Shown piece by piece: positions 1-5,132 of a stretch of DNA of 5,132 bases. The notes under the pieces were generated by a model that saw nothing but the letters and a program-made list of their open reading frames with translations, ran no database searches and was not told where the DNA came from. Made by a program: the position numbers and the translations under genes. Position 1 is the first letter of the stretch. Every line of letters starts with the position of its first letter. The stretch covers positions 1 to 5,132 of the forward strand of contig JAILQN010000355.1 in assembly GCA_024699005.1 (NCBI GenBank), written 5' to 3'. Source of the stretch: Clostridia bacterium. GTDB taxonomy: Bacteria > Bacillota_A > Clostridia > Oscillospirales > Acutalibacteraceae.

Positions 1-298
1 GCTCTATCCTGAGCGTATCGCCCTGCACGAACGCTCTGTGACGTTCGTCCTCATACTCGCGGAAAACGACTTTGCATTTTTCGTCCTCAGACGGAACAAA
101 TACGACGGCGGCGGTGTTCACGTCGATCGACAGACTGACGAAATCCTCCTCGATATCATATGTGACCGTCTCAAATTCAACCGTGGAAAGTGCCCCAAAA
201 TCCCAGTTGAGGGAATTCATTGCCCAGGCGAATATACCGCCGCCCCCGAAGATAAGCACGACCGCGACGATAAGCAGCGTTCTGACGTAGCCTTTCAT
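1..298 (-). CDS. DUF4097-family membrane-anchored protein (partial, N-terminal 99 codons)
   Basis: This gene starts at an ATG at 298-296 and runs off the left edge, so only 99 codons are visible. The start is well set: GGAGGAG at 311-305 lies 6 nt upstream, and the ATG overlaps the stop of the preceding gene as ATGA. The protein begins MKGYVRTLLIVAVVLIFGGG, a short basic stretch followed by one hydrophobic helix (about residues 7-25), which reads as an uncleaved anchor. The rest alternates short hydrophobic beta-strand-like runs (FVSLSIDVNTAAVVFVPSED, then KVVFREY and TLRIE), the pattern of DUF4097 'putative adhesin' proteins that form a beta-solenoid outside the membrane. DUF4097 proteins commonly follow PadR and HAAS/DUF1700 genes, which supports the call. 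Their molecular function is not established; a role in envelope homeostasis is inference. Confidence 0.75.
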   Translation of the reverse strand, partial: MKGYVRTLLIVAVVLIFGGGGIFAWAMNSLNWDFGALSTVEFETVTYDIEEDFVSLSIDVNTAAVVFVPSEDEKCKVVFREYEDERHRAFVQGDTLRIE

Positions 299-897
299 TG
301 TTCGCTCCTCCCTTTGACAAACAAAGATTTTACCCACTGCGCGATCTTAACCGTCAGCAGTACCGCTCCCTTGCTCGCAAGGAAACACAGAAAGAATCCG
401 AAGATCGCAAGCCCCGCGAGTACGAGCCCCGCGCCTATAAGCGCCATGCCCCGGGCAAAGCTGTCCTGCACAGCGAAAAACACACCCGCGACTGCGCACG
501 CCGCGGCGCCGGCGATCAAAGAGATCTCGACAGCCCAGAGAGAGATCACGAACGCCCACAGGGTGATATATACCGTCAGCAGCAACGCGGCAGCGACAAT
601 CAGAAGCGAAAGCCATATCGGAGAGCCGAATACGATCAACAAGATCTCCCACACGCGCAGCTGCCTGCGGGGGCGCACCCGTTCTTTTACAATCTTTGTA
701 AACGGCGTTTCCGCCACGGTCTGCCTGACCACCCTTTCGACCGGCCCAACCCGGGCGACCGCGGCCTCTTCGCTTACGCCGTCCTCCACAAGGTCGTCTA
801 TCATTTCCGAATAAAACGCGACACGCTCTTCGACGTCACTCTGCGGCAGACCGCTCAGCCCCTCGCGCAGCCGCTGTAAAAATTCATATTTGGTCAT
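295..897 (-). CDS. HAAS-domain / DUF1700 family multi-pass membrane protein
   Basis: The 200-residue protein starts with a soluble helical HAAS domain (about residues 1-66). It shows the usual MTKYEFLQRLREGLSGLP opening, a DVEERVAFYSEMIDD helix and a V-A-RVGPVERV helix end. Residues 70-80 are strongly basic (KERVRPRRQL), as expected at the cytoplasmic face. About four hydrophobic segments follow (roughly 83-108, 109-127, 128-146 and 150-175), then a basic C-terminus. This is the typical DUF1700 architecture. The start is supported by GGGGAGG about 8 nt upstream, and it overlaps the PadR gene by 14 nt. Its stop overlaps the next start as ATGA, so translation is probably coupled. In this operon type the HAAS protein is thought to work with the PadR regulator and the DUF4097 protein at the membrane; its biochemical role is unknown. 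Confidence 0.88.
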   Translation of the reverse strand: MTKYEFLQRLREGLSGLPQSDVEERVAFYSEMIDDLVEDGVSEEAAVARVGPVERVVRQTVAETPFTKIVKERVRPRRQLRVWEILLIVFGSPIWLSLLIVAAALLLTVYITLWAFVISLWAVEISLIAGAAACAVAGVFFAVQDSFARGMALIGAGLVLAGLAIFGFFLCFLASKGAVLLTVKIAQWVKSLFVKGRSEQ

Positions 898-1210
898 TGC
901 CTGTTTCCTCCCCGGTCACGAAGCGGTAGATCGCCGAGATCTCCCGCCAGTCTTCCCTGAATTCCTCCAGCCGGCGGATGCCCGCGTCCGTGATATGATA
1001 ATACTTCCTGAGTCTGCCGTCGTGTTCGTCGCTGCGTACGGTCAGCATTCCCGCCGCCTCCAGCCGCTTAAGGATGGTGTACAGAGTGGATTCCGAAAGC
1101 TCGGTACAGGGTCTTACGTCCTTGATTATTTTATAGCCGTACGAGTCCCCGTTCCGTATTGCGGCGAGCACGCATACGTCCAGCATACCTCTTTTCAACT
1201 GAATATCCAT
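884..1210 (-). CDS. PadR-family transcriptional regulator
   Basis: This is a 108-residue single-domain winged-helix protein, the size of the short PadR subfamily 2 regulators. It opens MDIQLKRGMLDVCVLAAI, matching the family's 'Q+rG.ld..vL..i' start. It continues with the SYGYKI motif (about residues 23-28), a recognition helix around SESTLYTILKRLEAAGML (39-56), and a beta-wing ending in RKYYHIT (about 68-74). A C-terminal helix (about 78-95) would serve dimerisation. The ATG at 1210-1208 has a G-rich Shine-Dalgarno (GGGGG at 1221-1217) 6 nt upstream. It is the first gene of a three-gene operon and overlaps the DUF1700 gene by 14 nt. It most likely represses its own operon through the palindrome over the promoter. 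The inducer cannot be told from sequence; PadR proteins answer to small aromatics, drugs or envelope stress. Confidence 0.93.
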   Translation of the reverse strand: MDIQLKRGMLDVCVLAAIRNGDSYGYKIIKDVRPCTELSESTLYTILKRLEAAGMLTVRSDEHDGRLRKYYHITDAGIRRLEEFREDWREISAIYRFVTGEETGNDQI

Positions 1211-1230
1211 AGAATACCCCCGATCACGAT

Positions 1231-1251
1231 ATACATCGTATTACGAGGTAT
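1231..1251. promoter_or_regulatory. 21-bp palindrome, likely PadR operator
   Basis: The plus strand reads atacatcgta (1231-1240), a central t (1241), then tacgaggtat (1242-1251). The two 10-nt arms are inverted repeats with a single mismatch. The palindrome covers the whole -10 box and part of the spacer of the padR promoter, so a dimer bound here would block RNA polymerase. ATAC/GTAT ends with dyad symmetry fit the kind of site that dimeric PadR winged-helix proteins bind. Assignment to this PadR protein is inferred from position. Confidence 0.7.
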
Positions 1252-1263
1252 TGCTTTTGTCAA
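1235..1263 (-). promoter_or_regulatory. Sigma-A-type promoter of the padR-DUF1700-DUF4097 operon
   Basis: On the minus strand a perfect -35 box TTGACA (1263-1258) is followed by a 17-nt spacer and the -10 box TACGAT (1240-1235). Transcription would start near 1228, giving a leader of about 18 nt before the PadR ATG. Box match, spacing and position immediately upstream of the first gene agree. Confidence 0.75.
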
Positions 1264-1312
1264 GAGTTTTTTTGAAATTTGCTGTAAAATACAAAATAGA
1301 TACGGTTATTTT

Positions 1313-1344
1313 ACCGCGGCAACCGTTTTTCCGGTTGCCGCGGT
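1313..1344 (-). terminator. Strong 13-bp hairpin between the DMT gene and the padR operon; atypical terminator
   Basis: ACCGCGGCAACCG (1313-1325) pairs perfectly with CGGTTGCCGCGGT (1332-1344) around a 6-nt loop, TTTTTC. It lies 31 nt past the stop codon of the DMT transporter gene and before the padR promoter, where a terminator is expected. There is no canonical U-tract. Read on the minus strand the hairpin is followed by AAAATAACC; on the plus strand by CTGTTATTATA, which is only moderately U-rich. It probably ends or protects the DMT transcript, but classical intrinsic termination is not assured. Confidence 0.5.
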
Positions 1345-1374
1345 CTGTTATTATACCTACATAAATACGGCGGA

Positions 1375-2289
1375 CTATTTTGCCGCCAGTATGCCGCACA
1401 CGATAACGATGAGGGCGCAGACGACCGTCACGGGCGTCAGGATGGAGAGGTCGCGGGTAAAGACCACCGTGAAAACGATAGCCCACGCCGCGTAAGTCAC
1501 GTCCAACGCCATCGCCTTGGAAGCGCCGACCTTCGTTATGGCCTTATAATAGAAAAGATAAGAGAGGGTTGCGCAGAGACCGGCGGCGGCGATAAAAGCG
1601 AAGACGGCGGCGTTGTCTTTCACAAAAAGCGAGGCGGTGAATCCCCAGCCGCGAAGGGCGGGCAGAAGGATCACGGCGTACGTAAGAGCGGACGTGCTCT
1701 GCCTTATCCCGAGGGCATAATCGTTTTTTATCCCGTCGTCCTTCAGCGCCTTGGCGAGTATGACGGCCTCGATCCCCCAGCCGAAGGAACACATGAAAAC
1801 GCCCAGAAGCCCCAGACCGAAATTGGTCACGGAGACATCGGGACTGTAACTCAGCCCGTAAACGCCCCCGAGCGTGATAAGCAGCAGGATCCAGCGGTAC
1901 CAGCGCATTTTTTCCTTTAAAAAGAAAAACGCCAGCACTGCACCGATCGCGGGGAAGATCGCGCTTGCCACAGCCCCGACCGACGGGCCCATATAATGAA
2001 TCGCGAGCACGTAGCCCGTCATGCCGACCGGACCGCCGATAAGGCCCGCAAGCATGACGAAACGAGCAGATCTTGTTTTTAACGACCGAAAAAATCCCGG
2101 CAGCTGACCGCGGACAAGGTTATTCAGCCCTGCCCACAGCGCCGAGCAGAAGTCATGCAGAAAAGTGCAGACGAAAGGCGCAAGAAACACCGCGCGCTCC
2201 TGACCGGTAAAGACCGGTTTTTCCATGGCGAACCCCAGAAGCACCGTCGCAAGCGCCCAGAACACGCCGGCAAGAATTCCGAAAAGCAT
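1375..2289 (-). CDS. DMT-superfamily (EamA-like) transporter
   Basis: The 304-residue protein is hydrophobic throughout, with about ten predicted membrane helices arranged as two EamA repeats (roughly residues 1-146 and 155-303). Family signs are the MLFGILAGVFWALATVLLGF first helix and the GAVASAIFPAIGAVLAFFFL helix, which ends in the LKEKMRW loop and leads into WILLLITLGGVYGLS (133-147). The same pattern recurs at the C-terminus (ITKVGASKAMALDVTYAAWA then the last helix to 303). The usual 'FLGE' end of the second repeat is replaced by FTRD. Length is normal for full-size DMT carriers. The ATG at 2289-2287 has GGGGAGG about 6 nt upstream. The gene stands alone, with its own promoter and a hairpin after it. 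EamA proteins export or import small metabolites such as amino acids or nucleotides; the substrate here cannot be predicted. Confidence 0.88.
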   Translation of the reverse strand: MLFGILAGVFWALATVLLGFAMEKPVFTGQERAVFLAPFVCTFLHDFCSALWAGLNNLVRGQLPGFFRSLKTRSARFVMLAGLIGGPVGMTGYVLAIHYMGPSVGAVASAIFPAIGAVLAFFFLKEKMRWYRWILLLITLGGVYGLSYSPDVSVTNFGLGLLGVFMCSFGWGIEAVILAKALKDDGIKNDYALGIRQSTSALTYAVILLPALRGWGFTASLFVKDNAAVFAFIAAAGLCATLSYLFYYKAITKVGASKAMALDVTYAAWAIVFTVVFTRDLSILTPVTVVCALIVIVCGILAAK

Positions 2290-2308
2290 ACGATCCCTCC
2301 CCGCAGAT

Positions 2309-2338
2309 ATTCTATCACTGTCAGGCGCCGGAAGGCAA
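2309..2338 (-). promoter_or_regulatory. Putative promoter of the DMT transporter gene
   Basis: On the minus strand TTGCCT (2338-2333) and TAGAAT (2314-2309) are separated by 18 nt, close to sigma-A consensus boxes. Transcription would begin around 2302, just ahead of the GGGGAGG ribosome site, giving a very short leader. The -35 is only a 4/6 match, so this is moderately supported. Confidence 0.45.
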
Positions 2339-2360
2339 TACCCCGGAGCGAATTATTATA

Positions 2361-2395
2361 TTGATATTTTTACGGAATATGATATACTGTATAAT
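2361..2395 (+). promoter_or_regulatory. Putative promoter of the 2TM / VWA gene pair
   Basis: This AT-rich stretch holds TTGATA (2361-2366), 16 nt, then TATACT (2383-2388). A perfect TATAAT lies at 2390-2395 with a weaker -35 (TTTTTA, 2367-2372) at 17 nt. Either pair would drive rightward transcription starting near 2395-2402, about 30 nt before the first start codon. ATACT (2384-2388) and AGTAT (2399-2403) form a short inverted pair around the TATAAT box, a possible but weak regulatory dyad. Confidence 0.6.
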
Positions 2396-2430
2396 GGTAG
2401 TATTCAGGATCGCAGACAACGTGAAAAATC

Positions 2431-3150
2431 ATGAAAAATTTTTTAAAAATCGCAGCCCTTAACGCGGGCATCATTATTGTGGGAGTCGTCGCTTATTCTG
2501 ACGGCCTTCTGGGGCTGCGCCCCACCGACCCGAGCATACTTCGGGCGGGGCTGTCAATCCTGACGGGGCTCGGCATGGGTGCGGGGCTCATAGGCGGCAA
2601 CCTCAGGCTGCTCTCTCCCCGGAAAAAGATCGAAAACGTAAGCGAGCTTAACGAGGCGCAGGTAAAAAACCTGCTGCGCGGCTACACGGATTCCGAGGTG
2701 TTCGGCTCCCTCGCGAAGACTGCCTCGGACCAGGCGGACCGGATAAACGCAGCGGCAAAACGCGCCGCGGGAGCCGTCGACCTCCGTTTCGGAGCGGGTA
2801 CCTTAAGCGCCGAAAGGTACGTTTCCGCCATAACGTCCGCCCGGGAAACGCTTCTTTCCAACCTGAAGAACATCGCAAACCGCCTGCAGCTTTTCAACGA
2901 GGAAGAGTACCGCAGACTTAAAAACAAAAAAGACGATTCGATCCCCGCCGACGTCAGGGAGCAGAAGCAGCTCCTGTACGATAAAAACGCAGAGGATATC
3001 AAAAAACAGGTTTCGCTGAATGAAAGGCTTATCCTGAAGCTCGACACGCTGACGGTGGAAGTTTCCGACGACGACGAATCCGAAGAAAAAACGGACGATC
3101 TGCTCGCGGAGATCACCGAACTGACTGACGAGCTGAAGTATTACAGGTAA
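2431..3150 (+). CDS. Uncharacterised membrane protein with two N-terminal helices and a long helical cytoplasmic tail
   Basis: I do not recognise a named family with certainty. The 239-residue protein has two hydrophobic helices (about residues 6-23 and 37-62) joined by a short loop with Asp and Pro residues. The second ends in a basic PRKK stop, placing both termini in the cytoplasm. Residues 68-210 are charged and helix-rich, with long heptad-like stretches (notably 93-165 and 175-208), and suggest a coiled coil. An acidic cluster follows (DDDESEEKTDD, 213-223), then a final helix. The next gene, encoding the SBP-VWA protein, begins 37 nt later, so the two are almost surely cotranscribed. 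It may scaffold or signal for that extracellular partner. The overall shape recalls small XpaC-type proteins found with TelA and VWA genes, but this is only a resemblance. The ribosome site is weak: AGGAT lies 20 nt before the ATG, and an in-frame TGA at 2422 excludes an earlier start. Confidence 0.8.
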   Translation: MKNFLKIAALNAGIIIVGVVAYSDGLLGLRPTDPSILRAGLSILTGLGMGAGLIGGNLRLLSPRKKIENVSELNEAQVKNLLRGYTDSEVFGSLAKTASDQADRINAAAKRAAGAVDLRFGAGTLSAERYVSAITSARETLLSNLKNIANRLQLFNEEEYRRLKNKKDDSIPADVREQKQLLYDKNAEDIKKQVSLNERLILKLDTLTVEVSDDDESEEKTDDLLAEITELTDELKYYR

Positions 3151-3187
3151 CAGGTAACTGTCAACTCAGACCGAAAGGAGCACGAAA

Positions 3188-4867
3188 ATGAACAAAAAGA
3201 CAATCGCATTGATCGTAATCATCCTCATCGTCGTCGGCGGAGTATTCGGCGGGCTGTATGTGACGCGCAATCTCGGAAAATCCGAGAAGACCGTCAACGC
3301 CCAGTCCGCTTCCGAAAAGCTGGACTCCATGGTCAGCAAGATCGCTCCCACGGCAAAAACGCCGAGAAAAGGCACCGTTACCTTCGTTGACGGCGACACG
3401 ACTTATCAGGAGCTTCCCGATCTGAAGGACGATTCCATCGCGGTCAGGGAGACCACCGATCTGTTCGCCGAGATCTTCTCCTCTTCCGAAAAGACCTCCG
3501 GCGGTCTGGACGGTTATCTGCGCGAGATGGCGACGGCGTTCAACAAGAGCGGGGCTCAGGTAAACGGCAAGCCGGTTTCGATAAGGCTGCGCACGGTTTC
3601 CTCCGGTCAGCAGGTGGACTACGTGGCGTCAGGAAAATACGTGCCCGACGCGATCTCGCCCTCCAGTTCTTTCTCCGTCAAGATGCTCAACGCAAAAGGC
3701 GTGCAGACCGAGAACGCCGACGATTCCCTCGTGTCCAACTACGCCGGTTTCGTGGTCAACAAAGCCACTTACAGCGTTCTGACAGAAGAATACGGCGCTG
3801 CCACGGCAAAAACGCTGGCGCAGGCGACGGCGGACGGCAAGATCACCACAGGTTACACAAACCCGTTCACAAGCGCCACCGGCATGAACTTCCTTGTGAC
3901 GCTGCTGGACAGCTACGCTTCCGGCAACATCCTGTCCGATACGGCTATCGCAGGCTTCACGGCGTTCCAGGCGAACGTCCCCTTCGTAGCGATGACCACC
4001 ATGCAGATGCGCACCGCGGCGGAGAAGGGCACGTTCGACGCCTTCGTCATGGAATATCAGGCATATGTGAACGACGCGAACCTCTCCAAGAATTATCAGT
4101 TCATCCCCTACGGCTACATTCACGACAACCCGCTGGCAATGATAGCATCCTCCGACAGCGAGCGTCAGGAGATCGTCCGGGCGTTTGCCGCATACTGTGA
4201 GGAAAACGGCGCCCAGCTCGCCAAAAAGGACGGATTCAACACCGAGCCCAAGGGTTATGAGCCGATGCAGAAGGAATACTCGGGCGACGAGCTTATTGCG
4301 GTGCAGAAACTGTACAAGGAGAACAAGGACAACACCCCCGTGATCTGCGTGTTCGTGGCGGACGTTTCGGGCAGCATGACCGGCGAACCGCTGAACATGC
4401 TGAAAGACTCGCTGAACAACTCCATGCAGTATATCAACGAGGAGAATTACATCGGTCTTGTGTCCTACGCGAACGAAGTGTTCATCGAGCTGCCGATAGC
4501 CCCGTTCGATCTTAATCAGCAGTCCTACTTCAAAGGCGCCGTAGACGCGCTTTCCGCCAACGGCGGTACCGCGACCTTCGACGCGATCTGCGTCGCAATG
4601 CAGATGGTGCGCGACAAAAAGGCGGAGATCGGCGACGCGAAATCCATGATCATCGTACTCAGCGACGGCGAGACCAATCAGGGCGCGGCGCTCTCCGACA
4701 TAGAAGACATCGTCTCCGGTCTGCAGATGCCCGTTTACACTATCGGTTACAACGCGAATATCGACGCGCTGCAGGCCATTGCAAATATCAACGAGGGCCT
4801 TTGCATCAACGCCGATACCGACGATATAGTCTATCAGCTCAAGCAGCTGTTCAATGCGAACATGTGA
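3188..4867 (+). CDS. Membrane-anchored extracellular substrate-binding-like + von Willebrand A domain protein
   Basis: The 559-residue protein starts MNKKTIALIVIILIVVGGVF: a basic N-terminus and one hydrophobic helix (7-24) without a lipobox Cys, so it is anchored with its bulk outside. After a linker (about 25-90), residues about 92-360 resemble a periplasmic binding protein of the SBP_bac_11 type. Signs are DLFAEIFSSS, AMTTMQMRTAAEKGTFDAFV and the PYGYIHDNPLAMI segment. A VWA domain follows (about 386-555) with a complete MIDAS: DVSGSM (392-397, DxSxS form), the GGTAT threonines (T461/T463) and D493 in LSDGETNQG. Metal-dependent ligand binding is therefore likely. AAGGAG at 3175-3180, 7 nt before the ATG, is a strong ribosome site. 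SBP-VWA fusions occur in Clostridia and Actinobacteria, often near TelA-like genes, and their ligand is unknown. It probably acts at the surface with the upstream 2TM protein. No catalytic residues are evident. Confidence 0.88.
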   Translation: MNKKTIALIVIILIVVGGVFGGLYVTRNLGKSEKTVNAQSASEKLDSMVSKIAPTAKTPRKGTVTFVDGDTTYQELPDLKDDSIAVRETTDLFAEIFSSSEKTSGGLDGYLREMATAFNKSGAQVNGKPVSIRLRTVSSGQQVDYVASGKYVPDAISPSSSFSVKMLNAKGVQTENADDSLVSNYAGFVVNKATYSVLTEEYGAATAKTLAQATADGKITTGYTNPFTSATGMNFLVTLLDSYASGNILSDTAIAGFTAFQANVPFVAMTTMQMRTAAEKGTFDAFVMEYQAYVNDANLSKNYQFIPYGYIHDNPLAMIASSDSERQEIVRAFAAYCEENGAQLAKKDGFNTEPKGYEPMQKEYSGDELIAVQKLYKENKDNTPVICVFVADVSGSMTGEPLNMLKDSLNNSMQYINEENYIGLVSYANEVFIELPIAPFDLNQQSYFKGAVDALSANGGTATFDAICVAMQMVRDKKAEIGDAKSMIIVLSDGETNQGAALSDIEDIVSGLQMPVYTIGYNANIDALQAIANINEGLCINADTDDIVYQLKQLFNANM

Positions 4868-4869
4868 GT

Positions 4870-4904
4870 CAATGTGCAATTAGCAATGTGTAATGTGTAA
4901 TTGC
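4870..4904 (+). repeat. Five tandem 7-nt units just after the VWA stop codon
   Basis: The stretch divides exactly into CAATGTG, CAATTAG, CAATGTG, TAATGTG and TAATTGC, which share a [C/T]AAT core. The outer parts GCAATTA (4876-4882) and TAATTGC (4898-4904) are also a perfect 7-bp inverted repeat, so the transcript could form a weak AT-rich hairpin with a 15-nt loop. It starts 2 nt after the stop codon. Its origin (replication slippage or a dispersed intergenic repeat) is not known. Confidence 0.65.
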
Positions 4905-4965
4905 GCCGTTACTTACTCAGACGGTTAGGTTTCCTCCGCCCCGAGGACTGGTTAAGAGATATCTA

Positions 4966-5128
4966 AGTAAGTGCTGATTAATTCGGTGTATGCAGATTGC
5001 CGAGATATTTTTTCGGCAGCTGAAACAAAAAGCGCAGGCAATACTTTGTGTATTAACGAGCATTTTTGTGATAGATGCCGGAAAAAGAGCCGGCAAGATA
5101 TATGCACAAGGATTAATCAGTGCTTACC
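4966..5128. mobile_element. 163-bp symmetric palindromic element with terminal inverted repeats (MITE-like or structured RNA element)
   Basis: AGTAAGTGCTGATTAATTC (4966-4984) and GGATTAATCAGTGCTTACC (5110-5128) are terminal inverted repeats. Fifteen of 19 positions are Watson-Crick matched and three more are G-U in plus-strand RNA. TA flanks both ends (4964-4965, 5129-5130), as would result from insertion at TA. Inside, the halves mirror each other around 5047. A second helix pairs 4986-4992 with 5101-5107. Side hairpins lie at 4998-5003/5013-5018 (TGCCGA/TCGGCA) and 5076-5081/5090-5095 (TGCCGG/CCGGCA). A central stem pairs 5025-5031 with 5063-5069 and is capped by AATAC/GTATT (5040-5044/5050-5054). 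No coding capacity is seen. Size, inverted ends and TA flanks suit a MITE moved by a TA-targeting transposase such as IS630/Tc1-mariner; a palindrome-type relic or an RNA element remain possible. Confidence 0.65.
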
Positions 5129-5132
5129 TAAA

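Noticed and set aside
38..814. 258-codon plus-strand open frame across the DUF4097 and DUF1700 genes
   Set aside because: The translation is low-complexity in Ser, Thr, Ala and Arg with no domain. The minus-strand genes over the same stretch have membrane helices, good ribosome sites and coupled starts and stops.
890..1495. 201-codon plus-strand open frame opposite padR, running through the intergenic region
   Set aside because: It crosses the padR promoter, the operator and the 13-bp hairpin, and its product resembles no known family. The minus strand encodes an unmistakable PadR protein here.
3142..3165. Short direct repeat around the stop codon of the 2TM gene (two AGGTAAC copies)
   Set aside because: It is a 7-nt duplication in a 37-nt gap with no further structure; it could easily arise by chance or slippage.
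3629..4879. Long (416-codon) open frame on the minus strand opposite the VWA gene
   Set aside because: The plus-strand frame has a clear membrane anchor, SBP-like domain and complete MIDAS motif. The antisense frame has no ribosome site that stands out, is rich in His/Val/Arg of the type produced by codon bias on the other strand, and has no recognisable domain.
4932..4947. TCCTC-cgcccc-GAGGA hairpin as a terminator of the VWA transcript
   Set aside because: The stem is only 5 bp and is followed by CTGGTTAAG with no U-tract, so it is too weak to call as a terminator.
4868..5132. CRISPR array or tRNA gene in the non-coding tail
   Set aside because: The repeats are inverted or 7-nt tandem units, not spaced direct repeats. 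The hairpins do not give a tRNA cloverleaf with T-loop and anticodon features.

Overview
The window looks like chromosomal DNA from a gut-type Clostridia bacterium (Bacillota, perhaps Oscillospiraceae or a related order). The grounds are moderately GC-rich coding sequence with AT-rich promoters, strong GGAGG-type ribosome sites, and a PadR / HAAS-DUF1700 / DUF4097 operon of the kind common in that group. No marker gene fixes the taxonomy, so this is inference.

Left part (1-1263, minus strand): a compact three-gene operon. It encodes a PadR-type repressor, a HAAS-domain (DUF1700) multi-pass membrane protein, and the N-terminal part of a DUF4097 membrane-anchored protein that runs off the left edge. 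The genes overlap (14 nt, then an ATGA junction). A 17-bp-spaced promoter carries a 21-bp near-perfect palindrome over its -10 box, which fits autoregulation by the PadR protein. A 13-bp perfect hairpin separates this operon from the next gene.

Middle (1375-2338, minus strand): a monocistronic DMT/EamA-family transporter of ten predicted helices. It has its own promoter and is divergent from the genes to its right.

Right part (2361-4867, plus strand): a two-gene unit. The first gene encodes a 239-residue protein with two N-terminal membrane helices and a long charged helical cytoplasmic tail. The second encodes a 559-residue membrane-anchored extracellular protein that joins a periplasmic-binding-protein-like domain to a C-terminal von Willebrand A domain with an intact MIDAS motif. 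Together they look like a poorly characterised cell-envelope system; no TelA or MoxR-type partner lies in the window.

Tail (4868-5132): non-coding. It holds five tandem 7-nt units right after the VWA stop codon, then a 163-bp symmetric palindromic element (4966-5128) flanked by TA. That element has terminal inverted repeats, two mirror-placed side hairpins and a central stem. Its imperfect pairs are G-U wobbles when read on the plus strand. It is either a MITE-like mobile repeat or a structured RNA element, and it is the most unusual object in the window.
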